A stretch of DNA of 60,000 bases from Nematostella vectensis (lineage: Eukaryota > Cnidaria > Anthozoa > Actiniaria > Edwardsiidae). The position numbers were made by a program, and so were the translations under genes. The DNA is taken from NCBI RefSeq assembly GCF_932526225.1, contig NC_064041.1, positions 6,781,042-6,841,041 on the forward strand, read 5' to 3'. Of the stretch, positions 23,401 through 30,505 are shown one piece after another. Position 1 is the stretch's first letter. Every line of letters starts with the position of its first letter. The notes beneath the pieces are model-generated. The model saw only the letters and a list, made by a program, of their open reading frames with translations. It had not been told where the DNA came from and did no database searches.

Positions 23401-23476
23401 ATGTGTAGAGAGTGTGTCGAGCCATGATTTCCTGAGCTAGTTTTCTTTTCTCCATCTTCGTTAGGGTTTCCCATTA
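1249..23476 (-). CDS. Cav2: Voltage-gated calcium channel alpha-1 subunit, Cav2 type (partial, 3' end off window)
   Basis: Pore-forming subunit of a plasma-membrane high-voltage-activated Ca2+ channel. Coding exons in order of transcription: 23233-23474, 22918-23023, 22688-22827, 20173-20276, 18796-18948, 18080-18303, 17290-17399, 16530-16645, 15707-15833, 15045-15217, 14542-14654, 13903-14018, 13067-13198, 12584-12656, 11377-11500, 10572-10845, 9390-9429, 9095-9293, 8448-8589, 6522-6651, 6304-6363, 5923-6029, 5271-5376, 2445-2605, 1249-1349. Phases agree at every junction except the last, where one or more small exons are missing. About 1,120 codons are visible. S4 segments carry regularly spaced Arg/Lys. 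Pore loops I-III each have the selectivity Glu (MEGW, GEDW, GEGW), the high-voltage-activated pattern. The I-II linker AID ([20 protein letters not shown]) is Cav2-like rather than Cav1-like. Cnidarians are known to carry several Cav2 paralogues; I cannot say which this is. IIIS6, domain IV and the C-terminus lie beyond position 1. Confidence 0.95.
1978..1998 (-). CDS. Cav2: Possible Cav2 21-nt microexon
   Basis: A 21-nt segment flanked by acceptor TTATTCAG and donor gtacaag encodes GRDLQEE and would join in phase 0 to the next exon (VEERKWEK). The preceding exon ends in phase 2, so another small exon would still be needed. Tentative. Confidence 0.25.
2445..2605 (-). CDS. Cav2: Cav2 exon: IIIS4-S5 linker and IIIS5
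   Basis: Encodes [21 protein letters not shown]5, and [18 protein letters not shown]. Its acceptor (GCTGTCCTAG) and first ~28 bases are the sequence amplified in the abutting 54-bp minisatellite. The true 5' boundary is read from family alignment: AVF after KKLQ. Confidence 0.95.
2606..4898 (-). repeat. 54-bp minisatellite (~42 copies) made of a Cav2 3' splice site and exon start
   Basis: The unit on the minus strand reads through CTATTACGCTGTCCTAG, then GCTGTATTCCGTTGCAT, then a divergent tail. The first part is the Cav2 exon acceptor and the second the exon's first codons, so every unit is a copy of an intron/exon junction. Variants (a unit missing bases near 2791 and 4032; ATGTGG-type units near 3281 and 4577) recur about 1.24-1.3 kb apart, pointing to higher-order duplication. 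The unit is 18 codons long and open in one frame, which creates long spurious reading frames. Used as an exon extension in the Cav2 frame, each unit instead supplies a TAG. Confidence 0.95.
5271..5376 (-). CDS. Cav2: Cav2 exon: IIIS4 voltage sensor
   Basis: Encodes [20 protein letters not shown] and KKLQ, the domain III sensor with basic residues every third position. The 5' edge is the TTGTTAG acceptor, the one that fits the incoming phase. Confidence 0.94.
5923..6029 (-). CDS. Cav2: Cav2 exon: IIIS2-S3
   Basis: Encodes [20 protein letters not shown] and [15 protein letters not shown], domain III S3 and its lead-in. Confidence 0.96.
6304..6363 (-). CDS. Cav2: Cav2 exon: IIIS2
   Basis: A 60-nt phase-0 exon encoding [20 protein letters not shown]. 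The acceptor is GCTTCAG and the donor gtcagt. Confidence 0.96.
6430..6479 (-). pseudogene. Tandem copy of the 3' end of the Cav2 IIIS1 exon
   Basis: About 50 bp matching the exon end at 6522-6571 (AAEDPLRD region through PRNN), placed 91 bp further along the transcript in the intron. The donor position has changed from GTAAGT to GGATGC, so it is not a usable exon end. Confidence 0.8.
6522..6651 (-). CDS. Cav2: Cav2 exon: IIIS1
   Basis: Encodes [20 protein letters not shown] and [16 protein letters not shown], ending DDAPRNN as in other Cav2 channels. Its 3' end is duplicated in tandem in the next intron (6430-6479). Confidence 0.97.
7338..8423. mobile_element. P-like TIR element (1,086 bp) in a Cav2 intron
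   Basis: Ends CAAGAGACCATGATATAAGA / reverse complement, flanked by a perfect 7-bp AAGTAAA duplication (7331-7337, 8424-8430). Same family as 37205-38012 but without the SINE. Non-autonomous: no long reading frame. It lies in the intron between the Cav2 exons at 8448-8589 and 6522-6651. Confidence 0.92.
8448..8589 (-). CDS. Cav2: Cav2 exon: linker leading to domain III
   Basis: Encodes [18 protein letters not shown], a basic patch and [13 protein letters not shown], the conserved lead-in to IIIS1. A TIR transposon ends only 24 bp beyond its donor. Confidence 0.93.
8775..8965. mobile_element. Short palindromic MITE, copy 1
   Basis: CAGCACGATTTAGTCG near the left and CGACTAAATCTCGCTG near the right form inverted ends. 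A related segment is at 40670-40865. Confidence 0.6.
9095..9293 (-). CDS. Cav2: Cav2 exon: charged II-III linker
   Basis: Highly charged linker ([20 protein letters not shown], then EEDDD). The donor G/gtgaga is chosen because it gives the right phase for the next exon and stops before the (ATT)-rich simple repeat that follows. Confidence 0.88.
9390..9429 (-). CDS. Cav2: Cav2 small exon (40 nt) in II-III linker
   Basis: Encodes [13 protein letters not shown]. It is required to restore phase between the exons at 10572-10845 and 9095-9293. The acceptor is TTGTATTCCAG and the donor gtatgt. Confidence 0.85.
10117..10300 (+). repeat. G-rich ~60-bp tandem repeat (4 copies)
   Basis: Unit GGTGCGAAGCCAAGACTTAC plus TGAGGGG, separated by runs of up to 13 G. 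Strong G-quadruplex potential. A further 14-G run lies at 10392-10405 and a (TA)n tract at 10424-10463. In the Cav2 intron between the 10572 and 9390 exons. Confidence 0.9.
10572..10845 (-). CDS. Cav2: Cav2 exon: end of IIS6 and II-III linker
   Basis: Encodes [19 protein letters not shown] (end of IIS6), an acidic/basic stretch ([17 protein letters not shown]), a five-proline run and a basic segment. The true donor GTAAGC at 10566-10571 cuts the open frame just before its stop. Confidence 0.96.
10846..11376 (-). other. U12-type GT-AG intron in Cav2
   Basis: Donor GTATCCTCG (one mismatch to GTATCCTT) and branch site TCCTTGAC (10856-10863) with its A 11 nt before the AG. It splits a Tyr codon in IIS6. 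Confidence 0.8.
10940..11285 (+). repeat. Degenerate (GAT/GGT)-rich simple repeat
   Basis: Imperfect GATGATGGTGGTGATGAT-type sequence with a loose ~60-bp higher period (TTAGATGTTGTAATAATTGTAG). It fills most of the U12-type intron between the Cav2 exons at 11377 and 10845. Confidence 0.85.
11377..11500 (-). CDS. Cav2: Cav2 exon: domain II filter and IIS6
   Basis: Encodes [20 protein letters not shown] (the Glu of GEDW is the filter residue) and the IIS6 start [10 protein letters not shown]. It ends at a U12-type GT donor (gtatcctcg). Confidence 0.97.
12308..12422 (+). repeat. ~27-bp tandem repeat
   Basis: About four units of GACGTTCCGCCGACAATCCT type (Cav2 intron). It gives a spurious repeated GETSR/GGTSR peptide on the minus strand. 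Confidence 0.8.
12584..12656 (-). CDS. Cav2: Cav2 exon: domain II pore helix
   Basis: Encodes [20 protein letters not shown] and TVFQ, the pore helix before the domain II selectivity filter. The donor is gtaatg. Confidence 0.96.
12762..13027. mobile_element. MITE with TIR containing CTAAGAGATCACGTGAC, copy 1
   Basis: Left AGGGAGCTTGCACTAAGAGA, right (reverse complement) AGGGTACTTGCGCTAAGAGA. The right end is only 40 bp from the Cav2 IIS5 exon donor. Related copies lie at 51239-51508 and 55921-56130. Confidence 0.8.
13067..13198 (-). CDS. Cav2: Cav2 exon: IIS4-S5 linker and IIS5
   Basis: Encodes [20 protein letters not shown] and the S5 helix ending LLGMQIFGG. It is phase-compatible with both neighbours. 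Confidence 0.97.
13440..13890 (+). repeat. ~35-bp degenerate repeat rich in CTATATAAAGC / CCTATATAGGGC
   Basis: About a dozen imperfect units with palindromic CCCTATATAGGG cores, ending ~13 bp short of the Cav2 IIS4 exon donor. Confidence 0.85.
13903..14018 (-). CDS. Cav2: Cav2 exon: IIS3-S4
   Basis: Encodes the end of S3 and the domain II voltage sensor ([17 protein letters not shown]). The donor is gtgcgt. A truncated tandem copy of the first half, with its own acceptor, sits just upstream in the transcript at 14031-14093. Confidence 0.96.
14031..14093 (-). pseudogene. Truncated tandem copy of the Cav2 IIS3-S4 exon
   Basis: Repeats the acceptor (TTCGCAG) and about 60 bases of the exon at 13903-14018, 75 bp upstream in the transcript. 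It translates to [14 protein letters not shown]. Spliced from the preceding phase-0 exon it would hit TAG at the fourth codon, so it can only act as a poison exon or be silent. Confidence 0.85.
14542..14654 (-). CDS. Cav2: Cav2 exon: IIS2-S3
   Basis: Encodes [20 protein letters not shown] and [18 protein letters not shown], domain II S2-S3. Confidence 0.97.
15045..15217 (-). CDS. Cav2: Cav2 exon: IIS1
   Basis: Encodes [20 protein letters not shown] and the helix [18 protein letters not shown], which is domain II S1. The acceptor is TTTTCAG and the donor gtaaga. Confidence 0.97.
15240..15652 (+). repeat. 20-21-bp minisatellite (~20 copies)
   Basis: Unit GGGTCACGCAAGTCGGATTC with CATG/CACG variation. 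It begins ~22 bp from the Cav2 IIS1 exon acceptor and is open in several frames on both strands, producing false coding predictions. Confidence 0.95.
15707..15833 (-). CDS. Cav2: Cav2 exon: I-II linker
   Basis: Hydrophilic linker ([20 protein letters not shown], then Ser/Thr/Gln-rich). It joins in phase on both sides (donor gtgagt, acceptor TTTTTAG). No domain is recognised in it. Confidence 0.88.
16530..16645 (-). CDS. Cav2: Cav2 exon: I-II linker with alpha-interaction domain
   Basis: Encodes the AID that binds the Cav beta subunit: [18 protein letters not shown]. The key Gly-Tyr, Trp and Ile are kept, while the consensus Glu is Asp here and the usual Leu is Val. The upstream [20 protein letters not shown] matches Cav2 channels. 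Confidence 0.97.
17290..17399 (-). CDS. Cav2: Cav2 exon: IS6
   Basis: Encodes [20 protein letters not shown] and LSG, the gate-forming IS6 helix. The acceptor GCAG directly follows an uninterrupted run of 29 T on the minus strand (17404-17432). Confidence 0.97.
17404..17432 (-). promoter_or_regulatory. T29 polypyrimidine tract of a Cav2 acceptor
   Basis: An uninterrupted run of 29 T (minus strand) ends at GCAG, the acceptor of the IS6 exon. The tract is a microsatellite and is likely to vary in length. Confidence 0.8.
18080..18303 (-). CDS. Cav2: Cav2 exon: domain I extracellular loop and pore
   Basis: Cys-containing extracellular loop ([19 protein letters not shown]) followed by the pore helix and selectivity filter [18 protein letters not shown]. 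The Glu in MEGW is the domain I selectivity residue. Confidence 0.97.
18796..18948 (-). CDS. Cav2: Cav2 exon: IS4-S5 linker and IS5
   Basis: Encodes [20 protein letters not shown] and [17 protein letters not shown], the S4-S5 linker and S5 of domain I. The Ser codon at its start joins in frame to the IS4 exon. Confidence 0.96.
19258..19507. mobile_element. TTAA-flanked MITE in a Cav2 intron
   Basis: Left TTAAGGCCCGGTCACACGTA, right (reverse complement) TTAAAAACCCTGTCACACGT, 250 bp apart. The interior also has internal palindromic matches around GCAGGTCGCAAG. Confidence 0.75.
19742..20172 (-). repeat. ~30-bp minisatellite (~14 copies) made of a Cav2 5' splice site
   Basis: Minus-strand unit approx. 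TCAGGCGTACCAAGTAAG followed by TAACCAATCAGA. The copy at 20173 is the real end of the IS4 exon and its donor (CCAA/gtaagt). Units near 20005 and 20062 keep a gtaagt; many others read gtcagt or diverge. Confidence 0.93.
20173..20276 (-). CDS. Cav2: Cav2 exon: IS4 voltage sensor
   Basis: Encodes the domain I voltage sensor ([18 protein letters not shown]), with three Arg and a Lys at every third position. There is no ATG-started reading frame here, so the exon is easy to miss. The acceptor is TTTTTCAG and the donor CCAA/gtaagt. The donor and the last 13 exon bases are the seed of the adjoining ~30-bp minisatellite. Confidence 0.95.
22688..22827 (-). CDS. Cav2: Cav2 exon: IS2-IS3
   Basis: Encodes [18 protein letters not shown] followed by [20 protein letters not shown], the conserved S2-S3 region of domain I. 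The acceptor is TATTTCAG and the donor gtaggta. Confidence 0.97.
22918..23023 (-). CDS. Cav2: Cav2 exon: IS1
   Basis: Encodes [20 protein letters not shown] and the start of the IS1-S2 loop, ending KIEIAKDL. The 5' edge is an AC acceptor, not AG, and reading phase is kept only with this boundary. The donor is gtcagg. Confidence 0.92.
23024..23232 (-). other. U12-type AT-AC intron in Cav2
   Basis: 209 bp. It starts ATATCCTTTA, has branch-site TCCTTAAC (23034-23041) with its A 11 nt from the end, and terminates AC. There is no GT-AG alternative that keeps the N-terminal/IS1 frame. Confidence 0.93.
23233..23476 (-). CDS. Cav2: Cav2 exon: N-terminus with start codon
   Basis: The start is taken as the ATG at 23472-23474 ([11 protein letters not shown]). 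It lies two bases inside a good acceptor (TTTTTCACAG), so at least one 5' UTR exon is expected upstream. The end of the exon ([18 protein letters not shown]) is the conserved segment just before IS1. It ends at a U12-type AT-AC donor, leaving two bases of a Lys codon. Confidence 0.85.
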
Positions 23477-25075
23477 CTGTGAAAAATAACAACCGTGGTT
23501 CAATGTCGTATCATGGTGGGTTTTCAAACTCCAGTGCTCCAACACTACGCTAAAACCCCTTGACAGGCAATTTCATTAAGGTGCTTTTTCTTTTCGACGA
23601 GTGTTGCTCAGTTCAGCCATAGCAAAAAGCCAAACACTGTTATGTATAAATTAAAAACTCAGAGCGCTCACATCTTGCTTTCAACTAACAACATATACAT
23701 TACGAGCCGTGGGCCAATTAAAATCGCCAGAATAATTTATATTTCAAATGGAGTGTTGTCAACGGTAACTTGTAGGGCTCGCAGTCATGGTCGCTTTTCC
23801 CCCTCGATAACGTATTCGAGGCGGCTCGTGAATACATTAATGTCACACCTGCCTTGAAACCATAAAGGGCCCTTGTCTATTCATATTTAAATTCATTTTC
23901 CTCTGCACTACATTTAGTTATTAAGCGGGGTCCGGCGCACAAAACAGAGCAAAGAGAGAACAAAAGCGATAAAAAAAAATCGGGGACATTTCGTAAGTAA
24001 ATCTCGAACGAAGAAGTTGCTTCATCTAAAGAAAATGTGCATCTAGTGAATAAAACATTTGTGTATACGCCGGGTGCTAATTCATAAAACCCCATAGATG
24101 TCAGGAGATTAATTATTTATATGGGACTATGTCGAACGTTCATAGGTATACAGGATTCTACAGAGTTTATATGCTGCAGTATTGTAATCAGTTTTACGTT
24201 TTCATTTACTTTATTGTTCTGTCAGATATCCTAGCTGTCATTCTATTCTGCAAACAAACGGAGCTCTTTGAATGCCACACATTCGACCTCTTACCGTGAT
24301 TTGGGGGATTTGTAAAGCGAAAAAATAGAGGCGATGCTTTGATAAAACATACAACGGTTTTTTCTGCACGACATGCGTTATTAAAACTAAATCAATAATT
24401 CACTCGCACACCGAGGGCACGGTTTAAATACTAATTTTTAAATGATAGGATGAATACAAACAAAAGAGCTTGCCGGCATAATGAATGGCATATTCGTTAT
24501 ATTTTCGATCTGATCAATTGAAGCTTAAATGATGGTAAAAACAAAATAAAAAAATAAAAAAAAACGAGAAAAAGAAAGTTGTTGGGAGATTTTGCGACAG
24601 CTTGCTCTAACATCATTCAGGCGAGCAAAATAGTTCAGTATGGCATATTACATATTTTCAAATTACGAGGCGTCAAAGTAATTGCTGAATTCTTTCGGCG
24701 TGGCTAAATTACCGAAATTAAGTTATAAATTATCTTTTGTAGTCCTCGGAAAGTGATATTTTAGCATCAAATGAGCCCCCGTTAAAGCACAGCTAATCGA
24801 ATTATATATTTTATCAAGTTTGTAACTATCGGAAAGCCTTGAGCACGGTTTATCTAAATTACATATTTGTAGCTTATCTATATTTGCTAGCTTTCAAAAT
24901 TCAATCACACTCGTTCGCTTGCCCATCTAATACTCTCTCGATTTTTCGGCTTTTGGACAGTGATCTAAATTAAGCTAAACTAAGCAAGCACTTCAATCAC
25001 TCGGAAAGCACTCGTTGAAGGTGGATAAACAAAAGGTATAGGTATCTAACAATCGGAAGGCACTCGCCTGCTCAC
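23477..25075. other. Cav2 5' intron or upstream region
   Basis: AT-rich with no convincing coding segment. The inverted-looking pair near 23760-23830 and poly-A runs are not classifiable. Nothing further supported. Confidence 0.5.
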
Positions 25076-25160
25076 GGAACGGAACCGATTTGGCCGGAAA
25101 TACTCAGTCCTAAAGCCCTTGGAGCTGCACTTCACGCTCGGTGACCTTATCCTTTGTTAT
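25076..25160 (-). promoter_or_regulatory. Possible Cav2 5' leader exon and upstream region
   Basis: A locally GC-rich stretch ends at a good donor (TTCC/gtgagc, 25070-25075) and is preceded by a TATAAC-like motif. Its frames are closed, as expected for a 5' UTR. Assignment to Cav2 rests only on position and strand. Confidence 0.3.
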
Positions 25161-25269
25161 AATTGAAAATAAAATGGTTAATTTGCAAATAAAATTAAAA
25201 ATAACAATCCACGATTGAGAACTGATAGTTTATCAATGATATTTGATTGAAGGTTTCTCAGTTACTTGC

Positions 25270-25520
25270 TTGAATTAGTCGATGGAAGTGGATTCTTTGT
25301 GCGAATAGGCATTGAGCGGGAGCATAAAATGGCGAGTCTCATAAAGCATTAATTTATATCGGCTTATTCAAGCGTGTAACCAAAGCATTTTCAATCAAAT
25401 ATTGTCAATAACATACCAGATTTTTTTCGTTGATTGTTATTTTGAAGTTTTCTTGAAAATAAACCGTTGTATTTTAAATCATCAACAATAACAAAGGAGT
25501 GGTTGATCGCCATTTTTTAA
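25270..25520. mobile_element. Dispersed ~230-bp repeat family, copy 1
   Basis: Shares TTTCAATCAAATATTGTCAA and the AACAATAACAAAGGAGTGG tail with 41930-42170 and 53690-53880. Its left 60 bp are inverted relative to the copy at 41965, so this one is a foldback form. Confidence 0.6.
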
Positions 25521-25851
25521 ATGATGAGTGCCCATTAATTATGTCGGTTGTTCTAACCTTTTAGGCTCACGGGTCGTTAGCAAAATGCCGCACCTTCATT
25601 TTTTTCTGTGCGGCCGAAATATATAAGGTGGCCGTGTAAGACCCCCTCCCCTCCCTAAGAAAAATCATAAAAATTAAGTGGAATGAAACTAAAATTGCGG
25701 TGCTGTTTTTCCCTGAGGTGCAAAGGGTTTTTTATTTTTAATTTGCATTTTTTTTGGCGGTGATGTGGTATATTCGAATATACTGTACATTATTGTTGTA
25801 ATAACGCCTAGACTAGCATACAAGAACCATATTTACCGAACTACCATAAGG

Positions 25852-26205
25852 AGACACCAGCAACAGCAACACAAACAACATCAACATCCACACCAGCACC
25901 ACCACAACAACCAACAATACCACCAGCATTAACGCCACCAACAACAACAACAACACCAACACCACCACCAACAACAACAAAACCAACAGCAGAAACACCG
26001 CCAAAGAACAACAAAACCAACAACAAAACCAACAACACCCCCAGCATCAACGCCACCAACAACAACACCAAAACCAAAACCAACATCAACACCGCCAAAG
26101 AACAACACAACCAACAACAAAACCAACAACACCACCAGCATCAACGCCACCAACAACAACAACAACACCACTACCAACAACAACAAAACCAACAGCAGAT
26201 TGATA
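25852..26205 (+). repeat. (CAA/CAC)n-type compound microsatellite
   Basis: About 350 bp of CAACAACAC with longer internal duplications (CACCAGCATCAACGCCACCA recurs). Low-complexity Leu/Val frames on the minus strand are artefacts. 26206-27165 shows nothing recognisable. Confidence 0.95.
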
Positions 26206-27165
26206 AACTCAGAGCGGCTCATACTTTTTTAAGTTGTCTTAGCCCCCATTTCGTATTGCTTGGATTTTACCATGTTTTGTGGCTTGTCGCTTGTTCACGC
26301 ATTGTGACCTCAAAGCCTCAATTTAAGTCTACATTGCGTTTTTGTCTTTTTTCAAAGCAAACATTCTAGATCTAAACACCGCACACGTTACATCATTTAT
26401 ATGGCTGGAAATTAATTCCTCTTAGCAAAACTTTGACTTTCGCTGAAGCAGGGCAGTACCACCCAAGCATTATCCGCGCAATGCCATACAGAAGACATGA
26501 CGGAAAAACCTGGAATATTTGCAATTGCAGATAGAGAGAGAGAAGAATCAATTATTTCAGTGGCTATAGTTTCCTTGTATTACGGACTGATTTTTAAAAC
26601 AAAAATAACGTGAGGCCGAAGTGCACATAACCAGATTTTGACTTTTTAAGATAATTTTTCCTTGATCATCATTGCCCTGTCTGTCTACTCAGGGACGAAA
26701 AGCTCAAATTTCAATGACACTTTACAAAAAGTCGCATCAATTAAAAAAAATCGCACTTGATATTTTGTTTGCTTTAAGTTACTAAGTACTCAGAGAAATT
26801 CTCCGCCTTATTCGATGTGAAACGGGCTTATTTGGAGCGTCACGTCATGTTTTTCCGTCATGTCCGTACAGAACGGAATTACCGCCAAAAAGAGAAAGAG
26901 GTTTAGGGTTCTCTTGTTTGGATCTGAAATCGTAACAAAGCGGGTATAGATAGGGAGGGGTATAGCAGTGGCGGCATAAGGAGAGTGTTGTTGGCAAAGT
27001 CTCAAAAAAAGAAGAGATAATAAGACACTACCCATGTGAAATTAATGATTAATGATTGATTAATACTCGATTTCCGTTCATTTCATCAAAATAAATAAAT
27101 ACAAATTATCAAGAGAGCTTATGCTTATGCTTTTATGGAATTATATAACATTTTAAGCACAAAAT

Positions 27166-27283
27166 CATTGTAAACACCAAGGGGTCTACGCCTTATAAAG
27201 TTTTCTTTTCAGTAGACTCCTCATCATCTAAATAATAGATATCATTGTAAACATGCAACGCTCATTTGAAGAAATAAGTTGAT

Positions 27284-27314
<31 letters not shown>

Positions 27315-27582
27315 TTGATTTAAAACATTGTAAACACCAAGGGGTCTACGCCTTTTAAAGTTTTCTTTTCAGTAGACTCCTCATCATCAAAATAATAGAT
27401 ATCATTGTAAACATGCAACGCTCATTTGAAGAAATAAGATGGTTGATTGATTGATTAATTGATTGATTTCATTGTAAACACCAAGGGGTCTACGCCTTAT
27501 AAGGTTTCTTTTCAGTAGACTCCTCATCATCTTAAAAATAGATATCATTGTAAATATGCAACACTCATTTGATGAAATGAAC

Positions 27583-27640
<58 letters not shown>
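27166..27640 (+). repeat. Three ~115-bp direct repeats separated by ATTT/ATTG microsatellites
   Basis: Copies at ~27166-27280, 27326-27440 and 27470-27582 (AACACCAAGGGGTCTACGCC, TTTTCAGTAGACTCCTCATC) are joined by (ATTT)n, (TTGATT)n and (TTGA)n tracts. This resembles tandem retroposon units with microsatellite tails. Confidence 0.88.
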
Positions 27641-29836
27641 TTGGTTGATTCTACGTTTAGTACTTCATTGGTATTATATTCTTACACTAGCTGCTGTGAT
27701 ATATTACAGGCTGGGAGAATACACTCTTTTTTTTATAAGACCCTTTTTTATAAGAACATCCAGCCTGGGATGTTACCAAATTTTAAGAACATGCTAACAA
27801 CAAGCCAAGGCTCAGATATCAGAAAAATATTTTTTTTAGCCCTAGATGCGTTCTTAAATGCAGAATCAAATTGTTTTCATAGTAACAACCTTATTATTTC
27901 TTTTGATCATTAGTGTAATTCTCTTCCTAAAAATTCATTGGGTATTATATTATCATATACACTAACATTAAGAACATATCCAGCCTTAAAATGTCCCAAA
28001 AATAAGAACGACCCATTCTCAAATGAAAATTAGACGTTGTTATAAAAAACGTGTATCCGCATTGTGTAAATAAGTGTAACTTACACAGCTCTCTGAGAGC
28101 ACCCCATAATGCCATATATGGAAATGCCAATCATGTAAACGAATGCATGTCACAGTCATCCAACTTAAAATAGACCTTGTCAGTCACAACTTGTTGTCGT
28201 TTCAATTAAAAATTGGAAGAAAAAAATCTTTGAAGACATTTCTAAATAATAAGTTTCTCGAACTTTCTGCTAGGATAACAAAATGGCGAATGGCAGAGAC
28301 ACGTCATATCTATTTCCAGTCGACGTTGCTAACCAAACTGTGATCGAGTGTATCTACTAGAATGATCCAAGGACCGATATACAGAGGAGTAGGTTGTTTT
28401 GTGGACGGTAAGGACTTGCTTGACGTTATTAGTGCTTCAAGACTAAGATAAGATAAAAGGGCATACAACGAGCCCTTCCCGAAACACATAAAAAAGGCAT
28501 ATTTCGTCGTTTAGATTTCTTCTGATGCCGAAAATATCAATTTTAAAAGTTGCTGGGGAAAAAGTATCTGTTCCTTTTGCCCAGGAGGGACCATTCCTTT
28601 TTTCCCAGCCAGCCGTGGTTAGGCTTTTTTACACATGAACAGTTTCCTTTTTTAACCGATCTCAGCGCCCCAAAAAATATTATCAGCACAACTAGTTGGA
28701 CTCCTCAAGTTTGCCAGAAAAACCATTCGGGTCGATTTTTTTCCCAACAACCAAGGGTTCTAACCTCTTTTCAGACAGAAAAAAAAAAAAAAAACGGGTT
28801 GCGGAACAGATCCGTTTTGTGCCCATGGAATATAGGAAATTTTTCCATACCATTATGGCATTCCGGAAAAACTGGGATCTCATCAGAACTCAGCATCCCC
28901 TGCCATCCCCTCCTTCCTAGAGAAACCTCTCACCCCCTCCCCCTCATAGAAACCTCTCACCTCCTCCCCTTCAGGACGATTTTTTCCCAACAACCAAGGG
29001 GTCTCACATCTTACAAGCCAGCAAATATATATGTATTTTATGGAGGATGTGGCAAAACAAAATGTGTAGGGACTTTATCTCACACTGGAAGACCAGCTCA
29101 CACCCGGAATTACCAATCTCCTTCATACGGCTATGGATCTATGGATGTCATATATTATGTATTATGGATGTAATATTTAAGGTCACCTATTATACACTTA
29201 ATTCGATTTTACATTTCAGAACACATCACTCTCATAAAGATATATGTTGCTGCTATCTGCTGCTATTATCCGTCGTAAAAATATATATTCTTTACGACGG
29301 ATGTGGCTTTCTGTGGGTGCGGGTTTTTGTATGGGGAAAAAAAACGGGGATTTTACCCCCTACAAGGACACCTAAGACCGCCAAGACTAGTTCCAGTACC
29401 GCGCGGTTAAACCAGCCTTTTTGTTTTAAAATGGCGGCTTTTTACCGGCGAACTGTCACATTTTGGCGAATGCTATAGACCAAACATAAGGCTATAATTT
29501 TCTTTATGACTCCCTCATTATCACACAAATCTGTCATCTTTTTTCAGTGTGGTTTTAATGCTGTACAGTTAGTCAAAACAGCAACTGAAGTCAACCTTGC
29601 TAGAACGATTCCACACTACGATTGTGCTTGTTTTCGCCAGAGCAGCCGCATGCGCATACGTTATTCAGCACTGTCCCTAAAACCCTCACCCCCGGAATTA
29701 CCAACTCCTTCATACGCCTATGAAACTGGTTATTTTTGGAACAATCCAATTAGACATTGGCAGACAGGAAGGTGTCTATGAACTATAAACAAATAGTGAA
29801 TCTGCAAGGGTGATCGTGCACAAGGGCTCGCATTAC
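27641..29836. other. Intergenic stretch of degenerate repeats
   Basis: Contains short repeated phrases (AAGAACATCCAGCC at ~27756 and AAGAACATATCCAGCC at ~27969; TTTTTCCCAACAACCAAGGG at ~28738 and ~28980; GGAATTACCAA...CTTCATACG at ~29097 and ~29695). An open frame at 28550-29173 (+) is compositionally non-coding. No gene supported. Confidence 0.5.
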
Positions 29837-29911
29837 CTTAACAAGAAGTAGACCTGTCTGGTCTTCGTGATTTGGCCGTGAAAAACGACGTCACAGGCGA
29901 CATAGTTAGCC
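29837..29911 (-). CDS. Candidate isolated exon, unidentified gene
   Basis: 75 nt with a strong acceptor (CATTTTCATTTCCAG) and donor (gtaatg). The only open frame reads NYVACDVVFHGQITKTRQVY followed by FLL, alternating like a beta strand. If not spliced, it meets TAA right after the donor. The parent gene is unknown. Confidence 0.4.
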
Positions 29912-30369
29912 CTGGAAATGAAAATGAAATAAAATTAATCACAAGATGTCAAACAAACATTATAATGATCAGTAACCATAAAAAATACTTAATTTTTCTC
30001 AGCATTTGTGTTGTTAGTTGAATGTTGTCTTACGATCAACAGCGTTTTTGTTTGTGCGTCTAAATTCTATATCGCTTTTCGGACAGATCTCTAAATAATG
30101 TTTCTATCTAAACTCGTATTTAGATACCACATATCGTTCACCACATTACAGTAGCTATTAGTCACTGTTATGCCCTACATATAGTGGCTAGAAAATGCGT
30201 GCTGCCCTTTGAAAGGAGTGAACCTCAGGTACCGTGTTCTAGTGGCCATAGTGTGTGTCCGATTGCTAGGAGCATCACTAATAGGGATGCCACAAGTGCA
30301 CTCCTTGTTAGAGGGTTCTTCTGCAAGGGTAATGATTACGGTTTTTTTGTGGTCCTGAGTTAGCTTTAC

Positions 30370-30505
30370 TGGGGGTTACTCTATCGGGTTATACATAGCC
30401 AGGATTTGCTGAGGGTTTGGTGGTGGCAGACTTAAATATAATTTAAAAGGATGTTAGCTTAACGGGGTTACTTTATCGGGTTATACATAGCCAGGATTTG
30501 CTAAG
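30370..30505 (+). repeat. Tandem ~105-bp direct repeat at the foldback insertion site
   Basis: TCGGGTTATACATAGCCAGG recurs at ~30384 and ~30476. The second copy continues on the far side of the foldback element (GGTTTGGTGGTGGGAGACTT at 31931). Confidence 0.85.

Noticed and set aside
25813-26222. Leu/Val-rich membrane-like frames on the minus strand
   Set aside because: Translation of a (CAA/CAC) microsatellite.
28050-28140. Short membrane-like segment (FVYMIGISIYGIMG) on the minus strand
   Set aside because: Only 22 codons between stops, with two frames open equally and no acceptor.
28550-29173. 207-codon plus-strand open frame
   Set aside because: Composition follows local repeats and homopolymers, phrases repeat at the DNA level, and no domain, splice or conserved motif is visible.
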